Source: Sipunculus nudus (Eukaryota; Annelida; Sipuncula; Golfingiida; Sipunculidae). From it: a DNA stretch of 64,000 nucleotides. The first letter of the stretch is position 1. Every line of letters starts with the position of its first letter. The notes below the pieces were generated by a model. The model ran no database searches. It was not told the DNA's origin and worked only from the letters and a program-made list of their open reading frames with translations. Location: positions 34,692,214-34,756,213 of the forward strand of contig CM049320.1 in the NCBI GenBank assembly GCA_026874595.1, in the 5' to 3' direction. A program made the translations under genes and the position numbers. Shown here piece after piece: positions 43,664 to 56,087 of the stretch.

Positions 43664-46600
43664 GTCTGCACAGCCGACAATTAATGCTTTAACTGATATT
43701 ACAAGCACTTGTGTTGTCTAGTTGTATACAGGGTTTTGGGCCTGCCACCAGTAGTGGTGGGAGTCGGTTCCTTTTTCATAATCAATCATCGGTTTGGGCA
43801 AACCGATCAATGATCGATTATTAATCGGTTCAGACAAATATAAAGAAATGTGCAATTATCTGTGAAACTGTACTCTCTTAACCCAGGCCGCATCTCTTAG
43901 TAATTCCACCTTACGAAAAGAAGTTTTGCCTTTTTTATATTTTCCTTTTATCACTAAGGTATGGTATTCAAAGTTTCATTTTAATTAAATATAGTAATCA
44001 ATTAAACCACAGTCCAGGACATCCACTTGCTGGCCCTCATGACTACTCCCGGGTATCATTTTAACTTCACTGCCAGGACTTTTCATTTTATAGCATTTAT
44101 GATGACATGCATACTGGTGTAACAGGCCTGCCAGAAAAATTACAGGCCCATATAATTTTTGGTAAAATTAAAAAATAAGTAATTGAAAGCTAAAAATATA
44201 ATTTCTCATGCGGCAGCGGCACCTGACATCAGTTGAGGAGATTATTTTGCAATATTGGCATAGACCTGCAGCATTATGGAGCATTTTAACGCCATACCGC
44301 CCATATTTTGCAATGAACAACTCGTTAGAAAACTCTCCGCTAATTCTGCAGCTCCCTGCCAGTTTACAGAGGTTTAATAAGTCCTCTGTTAATTCTCTCA
44401 TCTGCTGTGTCATACTCAGTTATATACTTAAGTTATTTGGGAACACAGACTCATTATATGAAGCCCGGAATGTTGTAAAAAAGTGGAATAGAAATTTATG
44501 CCTATAACTTAAAGACATTCTGGTAAAAACAATCATGAGTATGATGTAATTGATAGTTACCTTTCGTAATCCAGCGCTTGAAAATTGCAGAAAACTGACT
44601 GACTTTCGAAAAAACTTGATGATCGGCCCACCACTAGCCACCAGGTACTTATACCTGATCCTAAAGGTACACAATTCAGAGTACATGTACCTGGCTGTCA
44701 TGAGTAGGAAGTACCTGTACCTTGAACTAAAGTACCTGTACCTGGTATCAGGTACTCCTAGTTCAGGTTTGATACTGGAAATAAACACCGGTTTGGTCAA
44801 GTTAGTGTACACAGCTGTCACCCTGTCAGGGCAGTTACCTATCCCAGACAGGGGTAAAAACTCGAGGAGTCAAAAGCCTTCTGAAGTTGTACAACCCGTC
44901 ATATTTTTATTATAAATATTAAAATAAAACTTACAAACAAAATAACACCTTGTTAAATGAAAGGTAAAGGTCCCATTCATGCTATTGGATTGTATTACAA
45001 ATATATATTCCCACATATAAAAGTTAAAACATATTTAATGCATAGGAAGCCTCTCGGAAATCATCCGGGAAATTTTGAGTCATTTGTATATTAATTGGCT
45101 GAGGAATATTCATGTAAAGTAAAAGTGAAAATAGATAATTTATATGATAATTATTAATGATAAAAATGTTTCACTGATCAAAACTGTAATTTCTTAGGGT
45201 TAAGGTCTGACTTTAGAACTTAAACATTCTCCTGTGATGATAAGTGATCAATAGTACCAGTAATAAATGTTGAAGCTGGATAATTAACCATTATTTTGAA
45301 AACCTGATTTTTATTTAATGTGATTTATTACAATTTTCATTGAAGGTGTATTGTTACGGGGTGACATAAAATTGGACCGAACTGTCTCGCTAGTGAAGTT
45401 TGCTTTGCTAGCGAAGTGGTTGGTTCGCCGGACTTGTGCGCCACCAACCTGGGTTTGACTCCCGGATCCGCCCAGGATTTTTCCCCTCACCAATTTGCCT
45501 TCGTAACAAAATGGGGGCTCGTCTAACATGACGGTTAACTTTGTGGCCCATGGAATAAGCTCATCAAAGTGTGACTCCTGGGATAATTGATCTTGTTCTG
45601 ATAGCAGAACGCTCTTAAGAGGGGGTGTGTTACGGGTGACATAAAAGAGGACCGAACTGTCTCACTAGAGAAGCTTGATTTGCTAGCGAAGCAGCAGGGA
45701 TGCCGGACTTGTACGCCATCAACCAGGGTTGGACTCCCGGATCGGCCCAGGATTTTCCCATCATTTATTTGTCTTTGTAACACTATTGATTGTTTAAACT
45801 ACCTTGTTTCAATTAAGCTTTAAAATATGTATATTTTAAAATGAATTTTAACCTCAATTATATATAGAACTTTGGAAACATCCATCCATTAAACTGGCAC
45901 ATTTTGAAACATAGGACCTACAAATCTTAAATTCTGCATACTGTTAGATGTCCCAAAGATCTGCTACTATCAAACCAAACATTGGGTCACTGCAACTTCA
46001 TTCCTTTGAAAAAAAATATTTTTACACTTCAAGACTGCCCACTATGAAAACCACTGGTGCTGTTTTGTTCAAGTTTGGTATACCCATTCCTGCATGTATT
46101 TCCTATCTACATGCTAGTAATTAAGTCAGTATTGGATAATTTACTGTAAATATGGGCTTGAACATAATGCACTTTGTCAAAAATTAAAATCAGGAAAGAT
46201 TAAATTACTTAACATGATAATTGTTCAAGCTAGAGAGCCTATTTCAAGCATATAACTATAAGTAATTTATTTTTAATTGTATACCAAAAATTATATAAAT
46301 TAAAAAAAGGTCAGGGCCACAGGAGTGACAGGACCCACATCTTTAGAAAGAATGTGGATACATTTTAAGCCAAACTTTTCATCCTCCCCCTTTGGTCTTG
46401 CACATATAGCTGGCCTGCAAATAGGGAGAGATTTCCTTTTGATTTTGGGGTCACAACATCAGAGGTCAAGGTCACAGGAGCCATCCGTCCAGACATTTGT
46501 TTCCAGATAATAACTCCAGTTTGATTTGACATATGGCTTTCAAACTTGACTTTTATTTAGCCAACCACTAAAGCAAGAACCCTTTTGACTTATGGTTCAT

Positions 46601-49600
46601 GAGGTCAAAGGTCAAGGTCAAATGACCAACATCTTTAAAAAGATTGTAGAGTCATTGTAACGTTTCATCCAAAATCTTTCAAGATGGATTATAATTATGT
46701 CTCCAATCCCATGAGGGGAGATATATATAGTGTTTGGTTTATCGGCACTGCCATCTGGGTTATTTCTTGTGAATGTGAAACTTTTGAATGACTGAATATT
46801 TTCTATGAAATTTTAAATTTAAAGTGATTCTACCAATATCTCAGATGAGTTTGAAAACTAACGACCTTTACTTTATTATCAAGGTCAAATGGGCAGACAT
46901 TGAAATTTTTTGTGAATGCTATAACTTTTGAACCATTTAGTATAGTTTCATGAAAGTGGACTCATGAAATTTTCTGCCAAAATCATGGGAGTGTTAAAAA
47001 ACCGATGTCCTTTGAGTCAAATTTGTGGATGGGAGGCCAATAGGGAGGGGATATATATCTGTTTTTGCATTGCAAAAACAACCTCATTTTAGTTTCATAT
47101 TTTTTCTCAGTACTGTTGATAAATTTTGTAATTGACGTAGCGGTGCACTATAGTGATCAATGTGTCAGTCCGTACTTCCATCCTTCTGTCAGTGGCACTT
47201 TCTTTCACGTATGATAACTTGAAACAACAACATACTTCACCTTTCCTAAATTCACAGGGATGATGGGTACATATGAGGGCTTCAGACCTATTTAATTACA
47301 GATCTGTCAGAATTCCAATATGGCCGCCTCATCCAAGTCACTGATTTTCTTTCACACTGGATAATTCAACAACAACATACTTCAGCTTTCCCAAATTCCA
47401 AGGGGTCACTGGTACATTATGAGGGCTGCAGACCTATTGAATTACAGATCTGTCAGAATTCCAATATGGCCACCACAGCCAAGTCACTGATCTTCTTTCA
47501 CACGGGATAATTCAATAGCAACATTCTTCAGCTTCTCAAATTCCAAGGGGTGATTGGTACATATGAGGGCTGCAGACCTATTGAATAACAGATCTGTTAG
47601 AATTCCAATATGGCCGCCACATCCAAGTTACTGATTTTCATTCGCGCGGGATAATTCAACAGCAACATACTTCAGCTTTCCCAAATTCCAAGGGGTGGTT
47701 GGTACATATGAGGGCTTCAGACCTATTTAATTACAGATCTGTCAGAATTCCAATATGGCTGCCACATCCAAGTTACTGATTTTCATTCACGCGGGATAAT
47801 TCAACAGCAACATACTTCAGCTTTCCCAAATTCACAGGGATGATTGGTACATATGAGGGCTTCAGACCTATTTAATTACAGATCTGTCAGAATTCCAATA
47901 TGGCCGCCACATCCAAGTCACTGATTTTCTTTCACACTAGATAATTCAACAGCAACATACTTCAGCTTTCCCAAATTCCAAGGGGTGGTTGGTACATATG
48001 ATGGCTGCAGACCTATTGAACTACAGACCTGTTGAAATTCCAATATAGCCACCACAGCCAAGCCATTGATTTTTTTTACGCCTGATAACTCAACAGTAAC
48101 ATTTTTCAGCTTTCCCAAATTCTGAGGGGTTATTGGTACATATGAGGAATTCAGAACTGATGAATTTTAGACCTGTTGGAATTCCAGAATAGCTGCAACA
48201 GCCCAATTGCTGATTTTCTTTCACACGAGATAACTCAGCAGTAACATTTTCAGCTTTCCCAAATTCCAAGGGGTGGTTGGTACATATGAGGGCTGCAGAC
48301 CTATTGAACAACAGACCTGTTGAAATTCCAATATAGCCACCACAGCCAAGCCATTGATTTTTTTCACGCCTGATAACTCAACATTTTTCAGCTTTCTCAA
48401 ATTCTGAGGGGTTATTGGTACATATTAGGAATTCAGAACTAATGAATTTTAGACCTATCGGAATTCCAGTATAGCTGCAACAGCCCAATTGCTGATTTTC
48501 TTTCACATGCGATAACTCAGCAGTAACATTTTCAGCTTTCCCAAATTTCAAGGGGTGGTTGGTACATATGAGGGCTTCAGACCTATTTAATTACAGATCT
48601 GTCAGAATTCCAATATAACCGCCACATCCAAGTCACTGATTTTCTTTCACACTGGAAAATTCAACACCAACATACTTCAGCTTTCCCAAGTTCAAAGGGG
48701 TCACTGGTACATTATGAGGGCTGCAGACCTATTTAATTACAGAACTGTCAGAATTCCAATATGGCCGCCACATCCAAGTCACTGATTTTCTTTTGCGCGG
48801 GATAATTAAACAGCAACATACTTCAGCTTTCCCAAATTCCAAGGGGTGATTGGTACATATGAGGGCTGCAGACCTATTGAACTACAGACCTGTTGAAATT
48901 CCAATATACCCACCACAGCCAAGCCATTGATTTTTTTTCACGCCTGATAACTCAACAGTAACATTTTTCAGCTTTCCCAAATTCTGAGGGGTTATTGGTA
49001 CATATGAGGAATTCAGAACTGATGAATTTTAGACCTGTTGGAATTCCAGTATAGCTGCAACAGCCCAATTGCTGATTTTCTTTCACACGAGATAACTCAG
49101 CAGTAACATTTTCAGCTTTCCCGAATTTCAAGGGGTGGTTGGTACATATGAGGGCTGCAGACCTATTGAACTACAGACCTGTTGAAATTCCAATATAGCC
49201 ACCACAGCCAAGCCATTGATTTTTTTCACGCCTGATAACTCAACAGTAACATTTTTCAGCTTTCCCAAATTCTGAGGGGTTATTGGTACATATGAGGAAT
49301 TCAGAACTGATGAATTTCAGACCTGTCGGAATTCCAGTATAGCCGCAACAGCCCAATTGCTGATTTTCTTTCACACGCAATAACTCAGCAGTAACATTTT
49401 CAGCTTTCCGGAATTCCGAGGGATGATTCAGATTGGTAAATATGAGGGCTCCAGACCTATTGATTTACAGACCGGTCCTATATGGCCACCACAGCTCAAT
49501 TGCTGATTTTCTTTTGCGCATGATAACTCAACAACAACTGAATCACTCATACCCTTCTAATCTAAAAACAGGTAATTTGTAGAGACCTTGTCTGTTCTTC

Positions 49601-52600
49601 ACACCTGAACAACACCAGGTCTTTGTAAGCATTTCTTCCTTCTGCTTTCAAGTAACATCTAAATACAACAATTCTCACTGTGGGGCCCTCTGAGGACCAT
49701 GGTCCAATAACATCTAGTTACACAATAGATTTTCAGGTCTTCAATTCTATGCTCTACATATTGCAAATTTATAATTACTAATTAAATTTTTAAATTATGT
49801 TAAAAAATAAAAGATATCTTATAAAATATTAGATTCTAACATTAGTAATAATTGACATATTTTAAGGTCTGATAATGGCATGAAGAGTAATAAGACACTT
49901 ATAGTCATTAAGAATTTGTTTTTTTTTAATGTGCAGAAATAAAATTTAAATGCAAGTGTTCTGCAATCTGTATTTAAGTATATGGCTGAAAATTATAATG
50001 GGTATTTTGTGCACATATCCTTCTGTCTGTCTGTCAGTAAACAATTTTATGTGACACAATATCTTTTAGGTTCTTTAGGGCTGCTTAGGTTTTGGTCATG
50101 CTTGGTTGATATTTGGCTTTTTTATGAATTATTTTTTGCAAAATTTGAACATTTCATATGCAACGTGATACCTTGAAAAGTTTTACTCAGATCTACTTCT
50201 GATTGTAGTAGCAGGTGCATCTTATGGATCTCCAGAGCTGGTCAGGGTGTGGTCACACTTGAATGATTTTTAGATTTTTTTATGAATTTTTTATACAATA
50301 TATTTACATTTCATATGTGACACTATTTCTCAGAAAGTCTGTCCGTCTCTGTCTGTTAACTTTTAGTGTCTCCCCAATAACTGACCAAGGGACATAATCA
50401 GGCGCGATGTTATGCCCATTCTTTCACACAATCAGTTTAGTTTTGCTTTATACACAAGTTTCCCAGCAAAACCATCCCAGCACACAGTCTCAGTACCTCG
50501 CATACAACTGTTTAACACCTTGTTATGGCTCTGGGTGTTGGTAAACACAGTCCATGTGTGTCTGTTTACCATAACAAGGCAGCCTAACTGGAGGTACAAT
50601 TGTGAGCCCGGTTATGCGGTGTTTCAGCCAGCGGGAACATGTCTTACATTTTTTGGCCAAGTCACTCAGGGTATCTATTATTTTCATGTGTTGTGGCTCA
50701 ATGATGCACACTGCCTCACACACTGTTTTTATGTTGACATCTGTGATCGTGCCTGACCCACTGATTTTAACACCTGTTTACAGAAGTAAGAAAACTGTTT
50801 CAAGGCAAAATTTTAGCAGGTACAGATTTATTTTAAAGGGAAGAAGCTGTTTTTCATGTTGATTCAATATGCTTTATAGGTGATTGGGTCCCTTTAATGA
50901 TTTTCACAAAACTCATAACTACTTACCAATAAATTATCTCACCCATGTTCGATTACAGGCAAAATCCCCACATATTTAACTGAGGTCACAAGGCTACTTT
51001 TGGTGTTGATGCTATAACTTACGAGGAATACCATGGGTTTTGATCCACAGGTTGGAGTGGTGACTTACAAAAAATCTTATGGATTTTCATGAAACTCAAA
51101 CATTTACCAATATTGTTTCTCACCTTAATTACATACTTATCAAAATTCATGCATCTTTAATGAGATCAGAGATCACCAGATACATGGGTGTATTATGCAC
51201 ATTTGCGGTGCTTTTGTTATGAATTGTTTAATACAAAATTCTTACATTTCACATGCAACACTATTTCTCAAAAAGTTTTACTGGGTTCTTCTTCTAAATA
51301 TAATAGCAGCTGCATCCTATAAATCACTTTCCATATTGGCAGCAGATATGGTTCTCTGATTAAGCCTTCACAAAGTGTTTCAGGTCAGTTCTGTGTCTGT
51401 GAAGGTGTGTGTGTGTGTGTGATGGTGTTTACACATTTCTTACATTCCCAGTTGGGGGGGGATAGTCCTCTGAACATTTTCTAGTTATGAATATACATAT
51501 AAGAATTTCAAATTTCTTAGGTGGATTGGAAATTATTTTAGTAGGAATTTAATTTCTCCAAGTAGAGATTTTCTCCAAGTAGAATTTCAAATTCACCTAA
51601 TTGGAATGGAAATTGTTCTAGTAAAATTTTAAATTCTTCTATTTGAGATTACGATTATTATTTCTATTGGACTCAAGCCAGTGAAGCTCCCAATCCTGAT
51701 CACTCCTAGTAGAGATCCTACTTGTGATTTCCCCCCCCCCCCCCCAGGAGAATTTCCAATCCTACTGGATGGTAATCTCCACCATGACATAGTTATTGAT
51801 ATTTTATTTTTGAGAGTCACATGTCTGGTTTAACTCAAGTTAAATATGCATGTATCTTGAGTCTGGCAAAAATCACAGATAATTATATTTTGTGGTTCCA
51901 GAATGTAGCACTGTCAGTATCTGGTTATTCTTGCTAAAAATCAATAACACATTGCATTTGTGATGTGTATGATCATGACGCTGGGAAGCTCGCCAGCAGC
52001 TTTTGTTTTTGAGATCTGGGGATTGAGCAGAAACCATCTAACACAAGTAGGGCATCAAAACAAGGTACATACGAAAAAAGCCCATATTGATCTGATACAG
52101 TAAGATAGATGTCCGGAAGTTGAGAGTGTGTAATTTTTGCATAGAATCTGAATACACATTGGTAAATTTATTTCCATTTCTAAATATAATACAGTAGCTA
52201 GAAAAATTGTCTCCAAGCAATATATCAAGTGTTATGTACCAAACCCCCCCCCCCCCCCCCCCAAATTATTTAGGTCTGCCAAACATGTACGAGACGGCTT
52301 TATGAACAGTATTTTCATATTTTTATTGTACATAAATATTAAAACAAAATTATTATATTTACCCAGAATTCTAGGGAAGACTTTTAAAAGAAAAAAGTCA
52401 GGGTGTTATTTTTAAGATTTTATGCAAGTCAAAACCTTCATGAATCGTTGGTGTCGTTGTTGAGGGTGAATGAAAAGGCAAAAGTTGGTAATATAATTAT
52501 GATAGATCTTGTATATATACATGTTTCCTGAACATATGTTGCTATGATAAATGATATAAGATCTTTTAAATCACTCACCAATAATGAACAAAAATTTCCA

Positions 52601-55600
52601 CCTTGGTGATGTTCCCCTGGATCCTGTCCAATTGTTAAAGGGACATAATCAGGCACAATAATATGCCTATTCTTTCACACTATCAGTTTAATTTTGCTTT
52701 ATATAAAAGTTCCCCAGCAAAACCATCCAATCACAGTCTCAGTACCTCACATATGGCTGTATAACACCTTTTCATGGCTCTGCATGTTGGTAAACACAGT
52801 CCACCTGTGTCTGTTTACCATAACAAAGCCGCGTGACTGGGGGTCCTATTATGAGCCACAACACGCAGTGTTTCAGCCAGCGGGAACATTTATTACATAT
52901 TTTGTGCCAAGTCAGTCAGGGCATTTTCTGATTGACACATGTTGTGGCTCCGTGATGCACAGTGACCTACAAGCTTTGTTTATGTTGACACCTGTGATCA
53001 CGCCCGGTCCTGTGTTTTCAATACTTCTTTACAGGAGTAAGCAAATGGTTTAACGACACTATTTGGCAGGTACAGAACTGTCAGGCATGATGCCACATAC
53101 ATGTATGTGTATCATAAGGGATAGTGTTGGGAAAGAGCTGTAATATCATGATCGATCATCAGTAAAAATCAGTTGACCTCTACTGATGGATAATTATGTC
53201 ATTATTCTTTAGCCTGTATACAGTAACTTAGGAATTCAGTTTTCAGTAAACGCAATCTGTATTTCTCTATTTTACATATTTTTTATTAAAGCACACAATT
53301 CCTAATCACAAAGATTAAGTTATGTGCAAAAATTTGCAATCGATAATGGCAATACAAGATCGATTATCAGATTGTTTACATCAACCCAATCGATCATTAA
53401 TTATAATCCATCATTAGCCCATCACTAATAAGGTGGATATTTTCCATATATCCTGAGAAATTGGACATTATTTTGAGAAGTGTCTATTGCAGCACCATGT
53501 ATCTATCAGAAACTACACCAGTGTAGTACCAGGGTAACACATGCAGCCCTACCTTTTGTACATGCAATGAAAGAAGGCTTCAGGTGTGAAATAATGAATA
53601 TGCAGTATGCTTGTTGATATAATTGATTTAACAGCAGTGGACTATTATAACTATAATCAGTTCCAAAGTAGGGTGCCCATTGAAATTTGGCAATATATCC
53701 TTAACTGGCAAATTAAATCCAGATGGTACACTGCAATGAAGGAATGAGGTATTGGCCTAATTAACTATAGTTAAATTAAAATCATATCTTGCAAAATATT
53801 AAAGTAATGCAATTAAATCAATATCTGAGTAAACAGTCTATTTTTTACAAAACCTCTACTCTGTCCATGAAGGTCAGGGTCACTGGTCACATGCTCAAAC
53901 AACTGCACTTGAAAGCTCCTGATTGGGTAATAATTTTTCATAAATATTCTAAAAAATGCACTTGTCTGCAGCCATTGACAGACACCATGACACTTGACCA
54001 CAAGATTCAGAAGAAAAAGAAGGTTTGCAAAATATTAATGTTGATTTTTATTATGAAGTGTACATCTTATAATTGGCCTTTTGTCCCTCATCAGTGTTAA
54101 GGTCAGACTGTGTGATGATTTTTGAGTTTCAGAAAATAAATGCCAAATTTCAGTGGGCCATCTAATGTGGAGCAGACTAGAGTGCATCAATATTTAACTC
54201 TTTGTTTTCTTTGATTTTTACAGGAACTGCCTGTTTCGTGCGTTGGGGGACCAGCTGGAGGGACACGGGAGGAACCACATGAAGCACCGTCTTGATACTG
54301 TGCAGAACATGGTCGAAAACCGAAGTGACTTTGAGCCGTTTGTGGAGGATGATATCCCATTTGAAAAATATGGTAAATTGATGAAATTTTAAATAATTTT
54401 TTTTACGATTTACCTCCTTAAAATTTTCAACAGGTAATCAGTTTGTCATCTAAGTACTTTAAAAGTAATGAAATAAAAAAAAATTGGTCTTCTGACATTT
54501 TAAAAATATGAAATCCCCCCCCCCCATGATTGTAAAATTATATATGAATTGCAGATGAAAGCATTCACCATTGTGGATCTTTACTTGTCAGCAAAATTAT
54601 ATCAGTGTGGTATAAAAATAGCAGTGAATATACTATTTATTATATACAACTCAGTAGGCATTTATAATGGGCTGGTAAGCCTTACTTAAGAGTCATGATT
54701 CAAGTCACATGGGGAAATGTACTGCAGAATTCATCCATCCTGTTGTGTTGATATTGTGGTAACAGCTGGTAATCTTAACATTAGGCTGGGAGTGATGAAT
54801 TAACCCAGAATAAAACATGTGAACTCACAAACCAAAATGAAAATCCATCTTTATGGTAAGGAGTTATTTCCTGTATGGCATACAAGTGTGCTTCTGTCCA
54901 GTAACTGGGTGAGCCATGGTTGTATTTATGTGGTCAGAAATTCAGCAAACATGCAGAGGGATATACCAATATGCTGAGTTTAAAAGAATTTTTCACACAT
55001 GTTAGATGTTATTAGAAAGTATACTAAAAAACCAAATGATTATTATTATTATTGGTATTATTATTGTTGGATATTCATGCTTAATGTGCCCCCCTGGATT
55101 CCTTGATATATATATGTCACAGAATAAACTCAGATCCAGAAGAATTCTAGATGTTTTTAGTATATGAATGTCTGAGGGACTGATGCACTTTTTAGGCAGC
55201 AGTTATACACTGCAGTCATACCATATATCCTCCCCTTTAATTGCTGTTTTGTATAGCAAGCTTCTCAGGGTTTCACCACCAGGGCAAAGATTGTAATCTG
55301 ACCAATGGTGTCGCTTTGTGCATCCAACTCCAAGTTTCAAACCTGAGACACACCACTCTCATTGGTTTGATTGACAATGTGATAAATTGGCCCTGTGCAA
55401 GCCCTGGTGTAGAAACCCAGAAAAAAATTGCTACACAAAGCAGCAGATAAAACGAAGGAGTGTAAGGGACTGATTGCCAGGTTTTAGCAGGCACCCTATG
55501 GTGGAACATGCTACAGTATTATGGTATTTTAAAGAACCAGATTTTAAGGCTATTCCTGTAAGGTCTTGCACCAGAATTTTTGTTAAGTACTGATTATGTT

Positions 55601-55989
55601 TTCTTAATATTAGAATTATTTCTTGAACCATAGGTCAGACATGGGGTCTATTACAGTTGTTTTATTACTATAACTATTATTATTACTTTCAATTTATGAT
55701 ATTACTATTACTATTACTATTACCACATTTTATCTTCTATTACTATTACTATTACTATTACTGGGGTATCTATTACTATTACTATTACATAAACTGATGG
55801 GAGGATTCTAGACTTTGCGCAGCCATGAGTGCTATAAACTAGCACTGCAGTCACATTTTTATATTATATATAAATATTAGAAGCACCTATATCATCCAGT
55901 TACCTACAAAATTTTCTTATACTGTGTCTGTCATTAACAATAAGCCTAATGATACTGGAGATCTTAATTATTTCAGCTTCTTTAATTCT

Positions 55990-56087
<98 letters not shown>

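Noticed and set aside
44420-44915. Frames of 99-133 residues on both strands near the hAT element
   Set aside because: They run across the hAT element's boundary at 44636 into repeat sequence, with no transposase motif.
47170-49535. CRISPR-like array
   Set aside because: The whole 145-bp monomer is repeated with no unique spacers, and the setting is eukaryotic; it is a satellite.
55810-55850. CTTTGCGCAG similarity to the start of U4 snRNA
   Set aside because: Only about 10 bases agree, and no Sm site or downstream U4 sequence follows.
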